In this document: positions 27,687-36,548 of the stretch, piece after piece | Position numbering within the stretch: the stretch's first letter is position 1 | Layout: each line of letters begins with the position of its first letter | Assembly (NCBI GenBank): GCA_963169885.1 | Contig: CAUJFR010000130.1 | Location: forward strand, 1 to 42,520 | Length of the DNA stretch: 42,520 bases | Direction of reading: 5' to 3' | From: Bacteroidota bacterium | GTDB taxonomy: Bacteria; Bacteroidota; Bacteroidia; Chitinophagales; Chitinophagaceae | Made by a program: the position numbers and the translations under genes | The notes under the pieces: model-generated | Databases searched by the model: none | Seen by the model: the letters and a program-made list of their open reading frames with translations, nothing else | Told to the model about the DNA's origin: nothing

Positions 27687-28103
27687 ATGTATCCAGAAGA
27701 AATAGTAATTCCGATGAAAGAGGAACTGACCGACAATGGCTTTTCCGAGTTGCTGACCGCTGGTGAAGTGGAAGCACAACTGACTAAAGAGGGTACCACC
27801 CTGGTCATGATCAATTCCGTTTGTGGCTGTTCTGCCGGAACCGCCCGTCCGGGTGTACTGATGGCGGTGGCAAATACCGAAAAGAAGCCGGATTTCCTGA
27901 CCACTACTTTTGCCGGTTTTGATGTGGACGCTGTGCGGACTCTTCGTATGCACCTGATGCCTTTTCCGCCGTCTTCCCCGGCCATCGCTTTATTTAAGAA
28001 TGGCCAGCTGGTACATTTTATTGAAAGACACCAGATCGAGGGCCGTTCCGCACAAATGATCGCCCAGAACCTGATCGGCGCTTTCCAGCAACATTGTAAC
28101 TAA
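27687..28103 (+). CDS. BrxA/BrxB family bacilliredoxin
   Basis: MYPEEIVIPMKEELTDNGFSELLTAGEVEAQL...NSVCGCSAGTARPG CGC motif. Confidence 0.93.
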   Translation: MYPEEIVIPMKEELTDNGFSELLTAGEVEAQLTKEGTTLVMINSVCGCSAGTARPGVLMAVANTEKKPDFLTTTFAGFDVDAVRTLRMHLMPFPPSSPAIALFKNGQLVHFIERHQIEGRSAQMIAQNLIGAFQQHCN

Positions 28104-28125
28104 ACGGATCAAATAGATTCTAAAG

Positions 28126-28156
28126 AGCTGTTTCTTTATTGAAACAGCTTTTTTTT
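28126..28156 (+). terminator. Intrinsic terminator of bacilliredoxin gene
   Basis: AGCTGTTTC-tttatt-GAAACAGCT followed by TTTTTTT. Confidence 0.88.
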
Positions 28157-28171
28157 GCCCCTTTAATTTTT

Positions 28172-28270
28172 AAGTACGAAGTACAAAGTACGAGGTACGA
28201 CTGACGTACCTTGAGCCATAAGTTCTTTGGAGGGGCTGTTCCCTAACACCTAACAGCTAACACCGAACAC
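28172..28270. repeat. Composite heptad element I: aagtacg aagtaca aagtacg aggtacg ... GGGGCTGT ... ccctaac acctaac agctaac accgaac
   Basis: Two 7-nt tracts of different flavour on either side of an inverted ACAGCCCC (28232-28239). Confidence 0.82.
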
Positions 28271-28357
28271 CCCTCCCTTTACCGTTTATACCCATGTCGG
28301 GCCGTTTTGTCTTTTGAAGCAGGCTCTTTAGTATATTCGCCTCTATTAATTAACGAC

Positions 28358-29539
28358 ATGTATCCTAATCTATATTACGCATTCAGGGACTTATTTGGAG
28401 TGGAATGGAAATTTCTACGTTTTGTCAATTCCTTTGGTTTTTTTGTGGCCATAGCTTTTATCGTGGCTGCGATGGTGTTGACCACTGAACTGAGACGTAA
28501 GAGCAAACAGGGTTATTTTCAGCCCACTGAAATGCAGATGATGGTCGGGCAACCGGCTTCACTTTCAGATATTCTGCTCAACTTCTTACTGGGTTTTTTA
28601 CTGGGCTACAAAATTGTCGCTCTTTTTATACTGGATAATTCAGCCACCGAAGATCCGCAGGCTTTTATTTTTTCGCCGTTGGGCAGTTGGCCTGCCGGTA
28701 TTGCCATGGGTTTATTATTTGCCGGGTTGAAATGGTATGAAAAGAATAAACAAAAACTCAGCAAACCAGAAAAAAGAACCGTCCGCATCTGGCCGCATGA
28801 CCGGGTAGGGGAGATCACTATTATTGCCCTCGTATTCGGACTGGCAGGAGCTAAACTCTTCGATATTTTTGAAAACTGGAGTGATTTTCTGAAACGGCCT
28901 TCTGATTATATTTTTTCTGCCAAGGGACTTACTTTCTATGGAGGATTGATCTGTGCGGCCCTGGCGATCTGGTGGTATGCGAAGAAGCATAAGATAGGTT
29001 TCTGGCATTTAAATGATGCGCTGGCTCCAACCATGATGCTGGCTTACAGTATGGGCCGTATCGGTTGCCAGGTTTCCGGCGACGGAGACTGGGGCATCGA
29101 AAATCCAAGACCCAACCCGTACAGCTGGCTCCCTGATTGGGTCTGGTCTTATAATTATCCACATAATGTAAATGATGTAGGTGTGCCCATCCCGGGTTGT
29201 ACCGACGATAAATTCTGTTCTCAGTTACCAGTGCCTGTATATCCAACCCCTTTATATGAAGTAATATTCTGTTTTCTGCTGTTTCTGGTGCTCTGGTTTT
29301 TGCGCAAAAGATTGAAAGTACCCGGATATATTTTCGCTATTTACCTGATGCTGAATGGGATGGAGCGCTTTTTGATAGAAAAGATCCGGGTAAATAACCC
29401 CCTTGATATACTGGGTTTTCATCCAACACAGGCGGAAGTGATCTCCAGTCTTTTGTTTTTAAGCGGATTAGGGCTGTTTTTATGGTTGCGCCAAAAAGCA
29501 AAAACAACAAAGCCCACAGAACCACTCAAAAACAATTGA
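28358..29539 (+). CDS. lgt: Prolipoprotein diacylglyceryl transferase
   Basis: LTFYGGLICAALAIWWYAKKHKI...GRIGCQVSGDGDWG...PTPLYEVIFCFLLF; ATG at 28358. Confidence 0.92.
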   Translation: MYPNLYYAFRDLFGVEWKFLRFVNSFGFFVAIAFIVAAMVLTTELRRKSKQGYFQPTEMQMMVGQPASLSDILLNFLLGFLLGYKIVALFILDNSATEDPQAFIFSPLGSWPAGIAMGLLFAGLKWYEKNKQKLSKPEKRTVRIWPHDRVGEITIIALVFGLAGAKLFDIFENWSDFLKRPSDYIFSAKGLTFYGGLICAALAIWWYAKKHKIGFWHLNDALAPTMMLAYSMGRIGCQVSGDGDWGIENPRPNPYSWLPDWVWSYNYPHNVNDVGVPIPGCTDDKFCSQLPVPVYPTPLYEVIFCFLLFLVLWFLRKRLKVPGYIFAIYLMLNGMERFLIEKIRVNNPLDILGFHPTQAEVISSLLFLSGLGLFLWLRQKAKTTKPTEPLKNN

Positions 29540-29700
29540 TATTTGTCAATTTTTTATAAAACAAGACAATTTTCTTTTTTCGCGCCAAACCCTTACCTGT
29601 AGCAGATTTCATCCGATTGGCCCGGAATTGGCAACGATTGCGTGAAAGACTGTTAGTAATTTTTCATTACAGAACGCTATGAGAAACCATAACTTATAGG

Positions 29701-29708
29701 TATCTTTG
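29701..29708 (+). promoter_or_regulatory. Candidate -7 box TATCTTTG of the sigma-factor gene
   Basis: TAnnTTTG match 109 nt upstream of ATG 29817. Confidence 0.5.
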
Positions 29709-29816
29709 CAGACGGTCTGGGACGGTAAATTCTTCTATCTACAATTAACTATCCATTTGCAACAATCTGCAAACAAGGGCCGTCTATTATTCGTTGATAT
29801 TTAAACTTCTTAAGTT

Positions 29817-30692
29817 ATGCGGCAACTTAAAATTGCTACCCAGATTACAAACAGGGACTCCCAGGCAGTGGAAAAGTACTTACAGGAGATCTCGAAGATT
29901 TCGATGATCACTCCTGAAGAAGAAACCACACTCGCTCAGCGGATTAAAATGTTTAACCGGAATCCGGTTGATTCCCAGCGTGCATTGGATAAACTGGTGC
30001 AGGCCAACCTCCGTTTCGTGGTATCTGTGGCCAAGCAATACCAGCACCAGGGGTTGTCACTCAGTGACCTTATCAATGAAGGAAACCTCGGTCTGATTAA
30101 AGCGGCTCAACGCTTTGACGAAACCAAGGGTTTCAAATTCATTTCTTATGCCGTATGGTGGATCCGTCAGTCAATCCTGCAAGCTTTAGCCGAACAGGGA
30201 CGTCTGGTTCGCCTTCCACAAAACAAAATCGGTACATATAACAAAGCTAACAAAGCCTATATGGCTTTCGAACAGGAGCACGAGCGTGAGCCTTCTACTG
30301 AGGAACTGGCTGAACTCCTGGAAATGAGCGAAACCGAGATCAATAATATTTTCCAAAGCAATACCCGTCATACCTCCCTGGATGCCCCCGTGCACGAAGC
30401 GGAAGATGTGGCTATGGGTGACCTGCTCGAAGGCAGCGATGATACGGATGATGATGTGATGAAAGATTCCCTGCGTAATGAAATACGTCGGGTGCTTAAG
30501 TCATTGTCTCCCAGGGAAGCTGAAATCGTTAACGCGTATTTTGGTTTAGACGGGGAGAACGGAGTTACGATCGAACAGATCGGACAGAAATATGACCTGA
30601 CCAAGGAGCGTATCCGTCAGATCAAGGAAAGAGCTATCAAGCGCCTGCAAAAAGCCCGTTATTCCAGTGCATTAAAAGCCTATTTAGGTTAA
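29817..30692 (+). CDS. rpoD: Primary RNA polymerase sigma factor (RpoD/SigA family, Bacteroidota type)
   Basis: MRQLKIATQITNRDSQAVEKYLQEISKISMITPEEE...YAVWWIRQSILQALAEQGR...LTKERIRQIKERAIKRLQ. Confidence 0.96.
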   Translation: MRQLKIATQITNRDSQAVEKYLQEISKISMITPEEETTLAQRIKMFNRNPVDSQRALDKLVQANLRFVVSVAKQYQHQGLSLSDLINEGNLGLIKAAQRFDETKGFKFISYAVWWIRQSILQALAEQGRLVRLPQNKIGTYNKANKAYMAFEQEHEREPSTEELAELLEMSETEINNIFQSNTRHTSLDAPVHEAEDVAMGDLLEGSDDTDDDVMKDSLRNEIRRVLKSLSPREAEIVNAYFGLDGENGVTIEQIGQKYDLTKERIRQIKERAIKRLQKARYSSALKAYLG

Positions 30693-30726
30693 TGAAATCT
30701 TAAAGTCTTGGGTTAATAAGAAATAG

Positions 30727-30763
30727 TTCCGGTCCTCAGGTTTTGAGGCCGGAATTTTTTTTT
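30727..30763 (+). terminator. Intrinsic terminator of rpoD
   Basis: TTCCGGTCCTCA-GGTTT-TGAGGCCGGAA followed by a T run. Confidence 0.85.
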
Positions 30764-30797
30764 AGAACCAACTATCTTTATAGCTGTTATCTATACT

Positions 30798-31682
30798 ATG
30801 AAAGTTTTATCCGGTGCATTTCTTTTACTGGCATTCCTTCAACTATCCTGCGAGAAGTCAGTCAGTTTCAAGCTGGATAATGTAGCTCCCAAACTGGTGG
30901 TGGAAGCGACAATTGAAAACGGACAAGCCCCCATTGTCTATCTTTCCCGTAGTCTGGCTTATTTTTCAACGCTAAACCCGGATTCCCTGTCAGCCAGTTT
31001 TATCCGGAATGCCGAAGTCTGGGTTGCCAACAGTACCCGTACACACAAACTCCGCTTGTATACAGTTCCATTAGGGGCTGGTTATAATGCCTACTATTAC
31101 TCAACCGACTCTTCCAGTCTCGCCACGGCCATAACCGGAGAACTCAATACCAGTTATTCCCTCCGCATTCTCTGGGAAGGAAAAGAATATACCGCCACAA
31201 CCACAATTCCCAATACAACACGTAGGATTGATTCCCTGTACTGGAAAGAAGCCCCGGCTGGCAATATCCCTTATAAAGTGGTGGTGATGGTACGGGCCAC
31301 TGATCCCCGTGGCTATGGCGACTATATCCGCTATTTTACCAAACAGAACCGGGATCCTTTCTATCCGGGACTAAATTCCGTTTATGACGATCAGGTGATT
31401 GATGGTACCACCTACGAAATACAGGTAGAACGTGGAATTCTCCGAAATGGAATAGCTGGTGAAACCTATAGCTTTTTTGATAAAGGGGATACCGTAACCT
31501 TGAAACTCTGTAATATTGACAAAGCCACATTCGACTTCTGGAGAACCATGGAATTCACTTATTCCAGTGTCGGTAACCCTTTTTCTTCCCCCACCAAAGT
31601 CATGAGCAATATCAAGGGCGGGGCACTTGGCTACTTCGGTGGCTATGCGGCACAGTTTAAAAGGATCGTAATACCACAATAA
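30798..31682 (+). CDS. DUF4249 family lipoprotein
   Basis: MKVLSGAFLLLAFLQLSCEKSVSFKLDNVAPKLVVEATIENGQAPIVYLSRS...ANSTRTHKL. Confidence 0.78.
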   Translation: MKVLSGAFLLLAFLQLSCEKSVSFKLDNVAPKLVVEATIENGQAPIVYLSRSLAYFSTLNPDSLSASFIRNAEVWVANSTRTHKLRLYTVPLGAGYNAYYYSTDSSSLATAITGELNTSYSLRILWEGKEYTATTTIPNTTRRIDSLYWKEAPAGNIPYKVVVMVRATDPRGYGDYIRYFTKQNRDPFYPGLNSVYDDQVIDGTTYEIQVERGILRNGIAGETYSFFDKGDTVTLKLCNIDKATFDFWRTMEFTYSSVGNPFSSPTKVMSNIKGGALGYFGGYAAQFKRIVIPQ

Positions 31683-31706
31683 GGTTGAGGTAAGAAGTAA
31701 AAACCC
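31680..31706 (+). repeat. Degenerate stop-anchored heptad tract M: TAAGGTT GAGGTAA GAAGTAA AAACCC
   Basis: Begins at the DUF4249 stop codon TAA; weak KAR-N4 periodicity. Confidence 0.4.
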
Positions 31707-31908
31707 GTAAAAATCCAGTTTACCATAAATATTATAATTATTGTATGTTCGATTCTGAAATAAAAAGGTGATTTGAATCAAAAATATAGTTAATGCTTTT
31801 GAAGTGGAAAAGTTTTACCAATATGAAAAATGATGTATATATAATAATATATTTAAATATGTTATTATATTGTTTACACTATATCCTAGAACAAACTAAA
31901 ATTGTTAC

Positions 31909-31916
31909 TACCTTTG
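31909..31916 (+). promoter_or_regulatory. Candidate -7 box TACCTTTG of the AT-rich island operon
   Basis: TAnnTTTG match 31 nt upstream of ATG 31947; no well-spaced -33 TTG seen. Confidence 0.5.
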
Positions 31917-31946
31917 CAAACTATAATTTTATAGGGCCAAATATTT

Positions 31947-32582
31947 ATGAATAAGTCTATTGCAGTTAAAAATATAGTATTTGTTGGATTTTTTCAGCCT
32001 TCAAAATTTGACAAATTCTTTTTTATAAAAAATGGTCTTGTCAAAGAAGACGAGATTTTAGAACCATCTGTATTTAGTCCTGAAGTTGTACAATTTAGAA
32101 CAACGGGTGTTTCTATAGCAATTTTATTAAACCAAATAATTATTCATCAAGTTGATATTTTGCAAGATAGAATTGATGAAATTGCTCAAAAACTGATACA
32201 ATCAAGTGATTTAGAAATTACAGCAATTGGGATAAACATTACATGGAACCTATCCCCGGATGAAAGTTTAGAAAACTCTACAAAAAATTTCTTTTTGAAC
32301 GAAAGAAATGAAATGTTTAGTAAATTTTTTAATTCGGATAATGTAATGTATGGTGCTTATGTGAGCAAAGACATTAGTGGTGGGAGATTGAAGCTTGAAA
32401 TAAAGCCCCAAGTTTCAAAACGATTGCACGACAACATAGAGATAGCTCGTTTTATTAGTTTTGCATTTAATTATCATTTTGATCATGATAAAAGTAAAAA
32501 TTTTGATACTTTGTTAAATGCTGTAAAAAACTACAAAAACTTTATCAAGGAAAGTGAAGAAATAATGTCCATTTATGGGTAA
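31947..32582 (+). CDS. Hypothetical protein (211 aa), AT-rich island gene 1
   Basis: ATG ORF; no family recognised; overlaps gene 2 by 8 nt (ATGGGTAA). Confidence 0.75.
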   Translation: MNKSIAVKNIVFVGFFQPSKFDKFFFIKNGLVKEDEILEPSVFSPEVVQFRTTGVSIAILLNQIIIHQVDILQDRIDEIAQKLIQSSDLEITAIGINITWNLSPDESLENSTKNFFLNERNEMFSKFFNSDNVMYGAYVSKDISGGRLKLEIKPQVSKRLHDNIEIARFISFAFNYHFDHDKSKNFDTLLNAVKNYKNFIKESEEIMSIYG

Positions 32583-33072
32583 TGAAACAAATATTATTTT
32601 ATATGCTGAAGATGCAACTCAGCCTATGTTTAAATATTTTAATGCAGAGTATGAAGCGTGCAATACTCAGCCAGATAAGTACTTGCTTGCCATTATGCAG
32701 AATGGCGATGTAAAGGCTATTAGCGGGCATTTGCATGCCAGCGTAACAAATATATACCAATTAATTAATAATCATGTTGACAAAGAAAAACTTTTCTTAA
32801 CGGCTGTCGATAATTTAATTAAGAAAAACGATTTTTTACAATTGTCAATACAACTTGACCAAGAATTAATTTCTGAAGATGAATTTAGAGAAGAACTTGA
32901 ACGAAATGAAGTCAAGTATTTAATTAAAATGAACCCAGATTTTAAACTGGTAGATTTTAATTTAGTCACAGAAATTCTATCTAAATTAAACAGACAATTT
33001 ACAAGTGATGATGCATCGGAATTGTTTTCTATTCCTTTAGAACATATTAATAATTATTTAGACACAAAGTAG
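32575..33072 (+). CDS. Hypothetical protein (165 aa), AT-rich island gene 2
   Basis: ATG ORF overlapping gene 1; mostly helical-looking acidic protein; no family recognised. Confidence 0.75.
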   Translation: MGNETNIILYAEDATQPMFKYFNAEYEACNTQPDKYLLAIMQNGDVKAISGHLHASVTNIYQLINNHVDKEKLFLTAVDNLIKKNDFLQLSIQLDQELISEDEFREELERNEVKYLIKMNPDFKLVDFNLVTEILSKLNRQFTSDDASELFSIPLEHINNYLDTK

Positions 33073-33092
33073 GCCAACGCACAAATAATTAT

Positions 33093-33488
33093 ATGAAGCA
33101 TGTTCATGAAAGTTGTTCTATTGAGTGTCAAGGTGCCAAAATTATTTCAAGAGATATACGCAGGTCTGCATATATAGAAATAGCACCTATTGGGAAATGT
33201 ACAACCTATAAGTGTAGATTAAATTCAGAAGCACTAATAGTTAAAGAACTGCCGCATCCTAAGAAACCTTTCTATAGAAGCAATTCTCAAGTTGATATTG
33301 GAACTCAACTTGAATGCGAGACGCTATTTTTGGCTGTTAATTCATTTAAAAGCTTAAAAATTGAAATTATCAATCATTCAGGAAGGCATAAGGCACAAAC
33401 TACAAATACAAATTCTTATACATTTGCAGAAATTACTAAACAAATTCCCAATATTCCTAATGTCTTAACTCTCCCAGAAGTAAAATAA
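33093..33488 (+). CDS. Hypothetical protein (131 aa), AT-rich island gene 3
   Basis: ATG ORF 20 nt downstream of gene 2; no family recognised. Confidence 0.65.
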   Translation: MKHVHESCSIECQGAKIISRDIRRSAYIEIAPIGKCTTYKCRLNSEALIVKELPHPKKPFYRSNSQVDIGTQLECETLFLAVNSFKSLKIEIINHSGRHKAQTTNTNSYTFAEITKQIPNIPNVLTLPEVK

Positions 33489-33774
33489 TTGTTTGTTTAA
33501 AAGTTGAGGAATAAAAATAATGGTTAGGCAAAAATCTTTAAACTAATTAGTTGAAAAAATAGTTTATAAAATTATTGATTATTTAAAAGCGGTAATGAGG
33601 GCTTTAAAAGTGCCATTTAGAAAATTTTCGCTACTAAACAACGTCGTTCAAGTTGATGTCAAAAATCCTTGCATAATTTTTTTATTAACTCTATGAGCCT
33701 TAATACGTTTTTAAAATACCGTACACTTTAGGACTATCTCAACCCTCTGCTTTCATCTGTTCCCGCCTTTTCCT

Positions 33775-33782
33775 TAATTTTG
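33775..33782 (+). promoter_or_regulatory. Candidate -7 box TAATTTTG upstream of trxB
   Basis: TAnnTTTG match 38 nt upstream of ATG 33820. Confidence 0.45.
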
Positions 33783-33819
33783 CCAACTGACCACCTTTAA
33801 CCGGTCATTTATTTATACC

Positions 33820-34761
33820 ATGGATGCCACAGAAAAAGTACACTGCCTGATCATTGGTTCAGGTCCTGCCGGATATACTGCCGCTATTTATGCCAGCCGT
33901 GCTGGTCTCAATCCTGTTTTATACCAGGGAATTCAACCCGGAGGGCAGCTGACAATTACTACCGAAGTGGAAAACTATCCCGGCTATCCGGAAGGGATCC
34001 AGGGTCCTGAAATGATGGTGCATTTTGAGAAACAGGCGGCCCGTATGGGTGCGGATATACGTTACGGTCTGGCTACTGCTGTTGACTTCTCAGGACCTGT
34101 ACATAAAGTACAGATCGATGAGGAAAAATGGATCGAAGCCGATGCAGTGATTATTTCAACCGGTGCCTCCGCTAAATGGCTGGGACTGGAAAGTGAGCAA
34201 CGCCTCAATGGTTTTGGCGTTAGTGCCTGCGCGGTTTGTGATGGTTTCTTTTTTAAAGGAAAAGAAGTGGCGATTGTGGGAGCAGGTGATACGGCCGCCG
34301 AAGAAGCACTCTATCTTTCCAAGATCTGTTCACAGGTGCATATGATCGTACGCCGGGATGAAATGCGTGCCAGTAAAGTGATGCAGGAAAGAGTGAAGAA
34401 CACCCCGAATATTAAAATATACTGGAACAGTGTAACTGATGAAGTACTCGGCGACAAAAAAGTACATGCCGTACGTATTCATAATACAAAAACGGATGTG
34501 AAAGAAGAAGTACCGGTCAGCGCCTTCTTCGTCGCCATCGGCCATCAGCCCAATTCCGGTATCTTCAAACCCTTTATCGATATGGATGAAGCGGGCTATA
34601 TCAAAACCATTCCCGGTACCAGCAAGACCAATGTGGAAGGGGTGTTTGCATCCGGTGATGTGCAGGATAAAATTTACCGCCAGGCAGTGACCGCTGCCGG
34701 CAGTGGCTGTATGGCCGCCCTGGATGCAGAACGTTACCTCAGCGCTAAAGGTCTTCACTGA
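33820..34761 (+). CDS. trxB: Thioredoxin-disulfide reductase
   Basis: CLIIGSGPAGYTAAIYASRAGL...ACAVCDGFFF CxxC...GVFASGDVQDKIYRQAVTAAGSGCMAALDAERYL. Confidence 0.96.
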   Translation: MDATEKVHCLIIGSGPAGYTAAIYASRAGLNPVLYQGIQPGGQLTITTEVENYPGYPEGIQGPEMMVHFEKQAARMGADIRYGLATAVDFSGPVHKVQIDEEKWIEADAVIISTGASAKWLGLESEQRLNGFGVSACAVCDGFFFKGKEVAIVGAGDTAAEEALYLSKICSQVHMIVRRDEMRASKVMQERVKNTPNIKIYWNSVTDEVLGDKKVHAVRIHNTKTDVKEEVPVSAFFVAIGHQPNSGIFKPFIDMDEAGYIKTIPGTSKTNVEGVFASGDVQDKIYRQAVTAAGSGCMAALDAERYLSAKGLH

Positions 34762-35123
34762 TGCCGGCTGTAATGTCTATCGAACTGCGTGATCTGCATT
34801 TCCATGCATTTCATGGCCTCTATCCGGAGGAACGGAAAACAGGAAATGATTTCCGTGTGTGGCTACAAGTGGATTATACACCGCCGGAAGAAGTAATCAC
34901 GGCTATTGAGGATACGATTAACTATGCCATTCTTTTTGACTTGGTGCAGAAAGCGATGCAAAACCCGGTTGAATTACTGGAAACCTTAGTAATGGAGATC
35001 GCCGGCAGCATCCATGTCCGTTTTCCCCAGGTCATTAAAATCAGTATTTCGGTTCACAAACTGCATCCGCCTATTGCCCGGTTTACCGGGGAAGTAGGGG
35101 TGAAATATGAAAAGGAATATTAA
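34761..35123 (+). CDS. folB: Dihydroneopterin aldolase
   Basis: IELRDLHFHAFHGLYPEERKTGNDF; start overlaps trxB stop (TGATG). Confidence 0.9.
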   Translation: MPAVMSIELRDLHFHAFHGLYPEERKTGNDFRVWLQVDYTPPEEVITAIEDTINYAILFDLVQKAMQNPVELLETLVMEIAGSIHVRFPQVIKISISVHKLHPPIARFTGEVGVKYEKEY

Positions 35124-36481
35124 AATACTTTAGCCTTCCAACGGCCACTGCGGATATACCAGAGGGAGGGGACAAAAAGGCAAAGCCAGTAAAGCCACTC
35201 ACTCATCCAGCCGATATGAATCGGCAGAAAGAAATACTCATTCACCAGGTATACATAGGATGAATACATAATGATCGCAAACAGCTCGATAAGGAATGTG
35301 ATCTTTGTATTGCCGGTTCCGGTAACTGCACTCAGCAGAATGATCGAAAAAGACATCAGGATCATCGCCGCGGTAACCACCCGAAGCGATGGCAGCGCTG
35401 CCTGAATAAATACCTCTCCCTGGCCAAAAATGGATAAAAAGGTCTCCGGAAAAATATTGAGCAGCGTACAGGCGATCAGCGCCCAACCCGAACTCAGCCG
35501 TACGATGCGGATGATCAGGGGCACCACCTGGTCTTTCTTATTCTGACCTATCACATTACTCACCATGGCATTGGTGGTGGCGGCAAAGGCCCAGGTCACA
35601 CATCCAAATACCCCGAAGATGTTCCGCATTACATTCGACACTTTCAGGGCCATATCCCCATGATGCTCGGTCAATAAAAAGAAAAACTGCCAGCTGATGA
35701 TACTGATCGCATGCTGGAACATGAGCGGGGCAGACATCGAAAAGATAAGCGCGCTGTTTTCCTTATTCCACCGCATGTCTTTAAATAAACCAAACCGCTG
35801 ACTGATTCCTTTCCAGCGGATCACCAGGAAGATGACAAACATGCCTACGAATTCTGCAATCACCGATGCAATGGCCGCCCCGTTGAACCCGAGTTCTGGT
35901 AAGCCCCAGTGACCAAAAATAAGCAGGTAATCCAGACCTACATTGGCCAGGGTTTCCGCCAGTGTGCCGGCTACCAGGTAACGGCTCTGGTTGGTGCCGA
36001 CCAGGAGCGCATTCCGCAGCTGGTAGATATACAGAAAGGGGAGCCCCCAGATCCGGATACGCAGGAAACTGACGGCTTTTTCCTGCACAGCAGGGTCATG
36101 TATAATCAGGCTGAAAATAGCAGGCGTAAGCACCCAGGTAATTATAATACCCGCCACAGCCACCAGCAACCCGATCAGAACCCCCTGGGTAAAGAGTTTA
36201 CCGATTTCCTCCGGCCTGTTTTCCCCGGCCCTGCGGGCTATCAGGGCCTGCAAGCCATTGTTGAGTCCATAGCCGATCGCGGCAAAAATGAGGTAATAAA
36301 CCCCGGTTATCCCTGCCACGGCCAAGGCATAAGTGTCCCCGTTGTAATGCCCCAGGAAAATATTATTGATAATAAAATTCAACTGGGGAATCAGGATGGC
36401 CAGACTGATGGGCAGGGCGATCCGGAAGATCTGCCGGTTGCTGATCCCCACCTGTAATTGGCTATGTTTGTTGGCGGACAT
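35120..36481 (-). CDS. MATE family efflux transporter
   Basis: 453 aa, 12 TM-like segments; GVYYLIFAAIGYGLNNGLQALIARRAGENR. Confidence 0.88.
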   Translation of the reverse strand: MSANKHSQLQVGISNRQIFRIALPISLAILIPQLNFIINNIFLGHYNGDTYALAVAGITGVYYLIFAAIGYGLNNGLQALIARRAGENRPEEIGKLFTQGVLIGLLVAVAGIIITWVLTPAIFSLIIHDPAVQEKAVSFLRIRIWGLPFLYIYQLRNALLVGTNQSRYLVAGTLAETLANVGLDYLLIFGHWGLPELGFNGAAIASVIAEFVGMFVIFLVIRWKGISQRFGLFKDMRWNKENSALIFSMSAPLMFQHAISIISWQFFFLLTEHHGDMALKVSNVMRNIFGVFGCVTWAFAATTNAMVSNVIGQNKKDQVVPLIIRIVRLSSGWALIACTLLNIFPETFLSIFGQGEVFIQAALPSLRVVTAAMILMSFSIILLSAVTGTGNTKITFLIELFAIIMYSSYVYLVNEYFFLPIHIGWMSEWLYWLCLFVPSLWYIRSGRWKAKVF

Positions 36482-36548
36482 GGTAAAAAGGAGGCAAACC
36501 TACGATATTTAAATTTTTGTCTATTATTGCACGAATTGAAAACCGATT

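Noticed and set aside
33489-33819. Possible small RNA or tRNA in the AT-rich gap before trxB
   Set aside because: No cloverleaf or clear terminator hairpin seen; only AT-rich sequence.
35909-36457. 182-aa plus-strand ORF opposite the MATE gene
   Set aside because: Antisense shadow; Gln/Asp/Pro-rich complement of membrane-protein codons.
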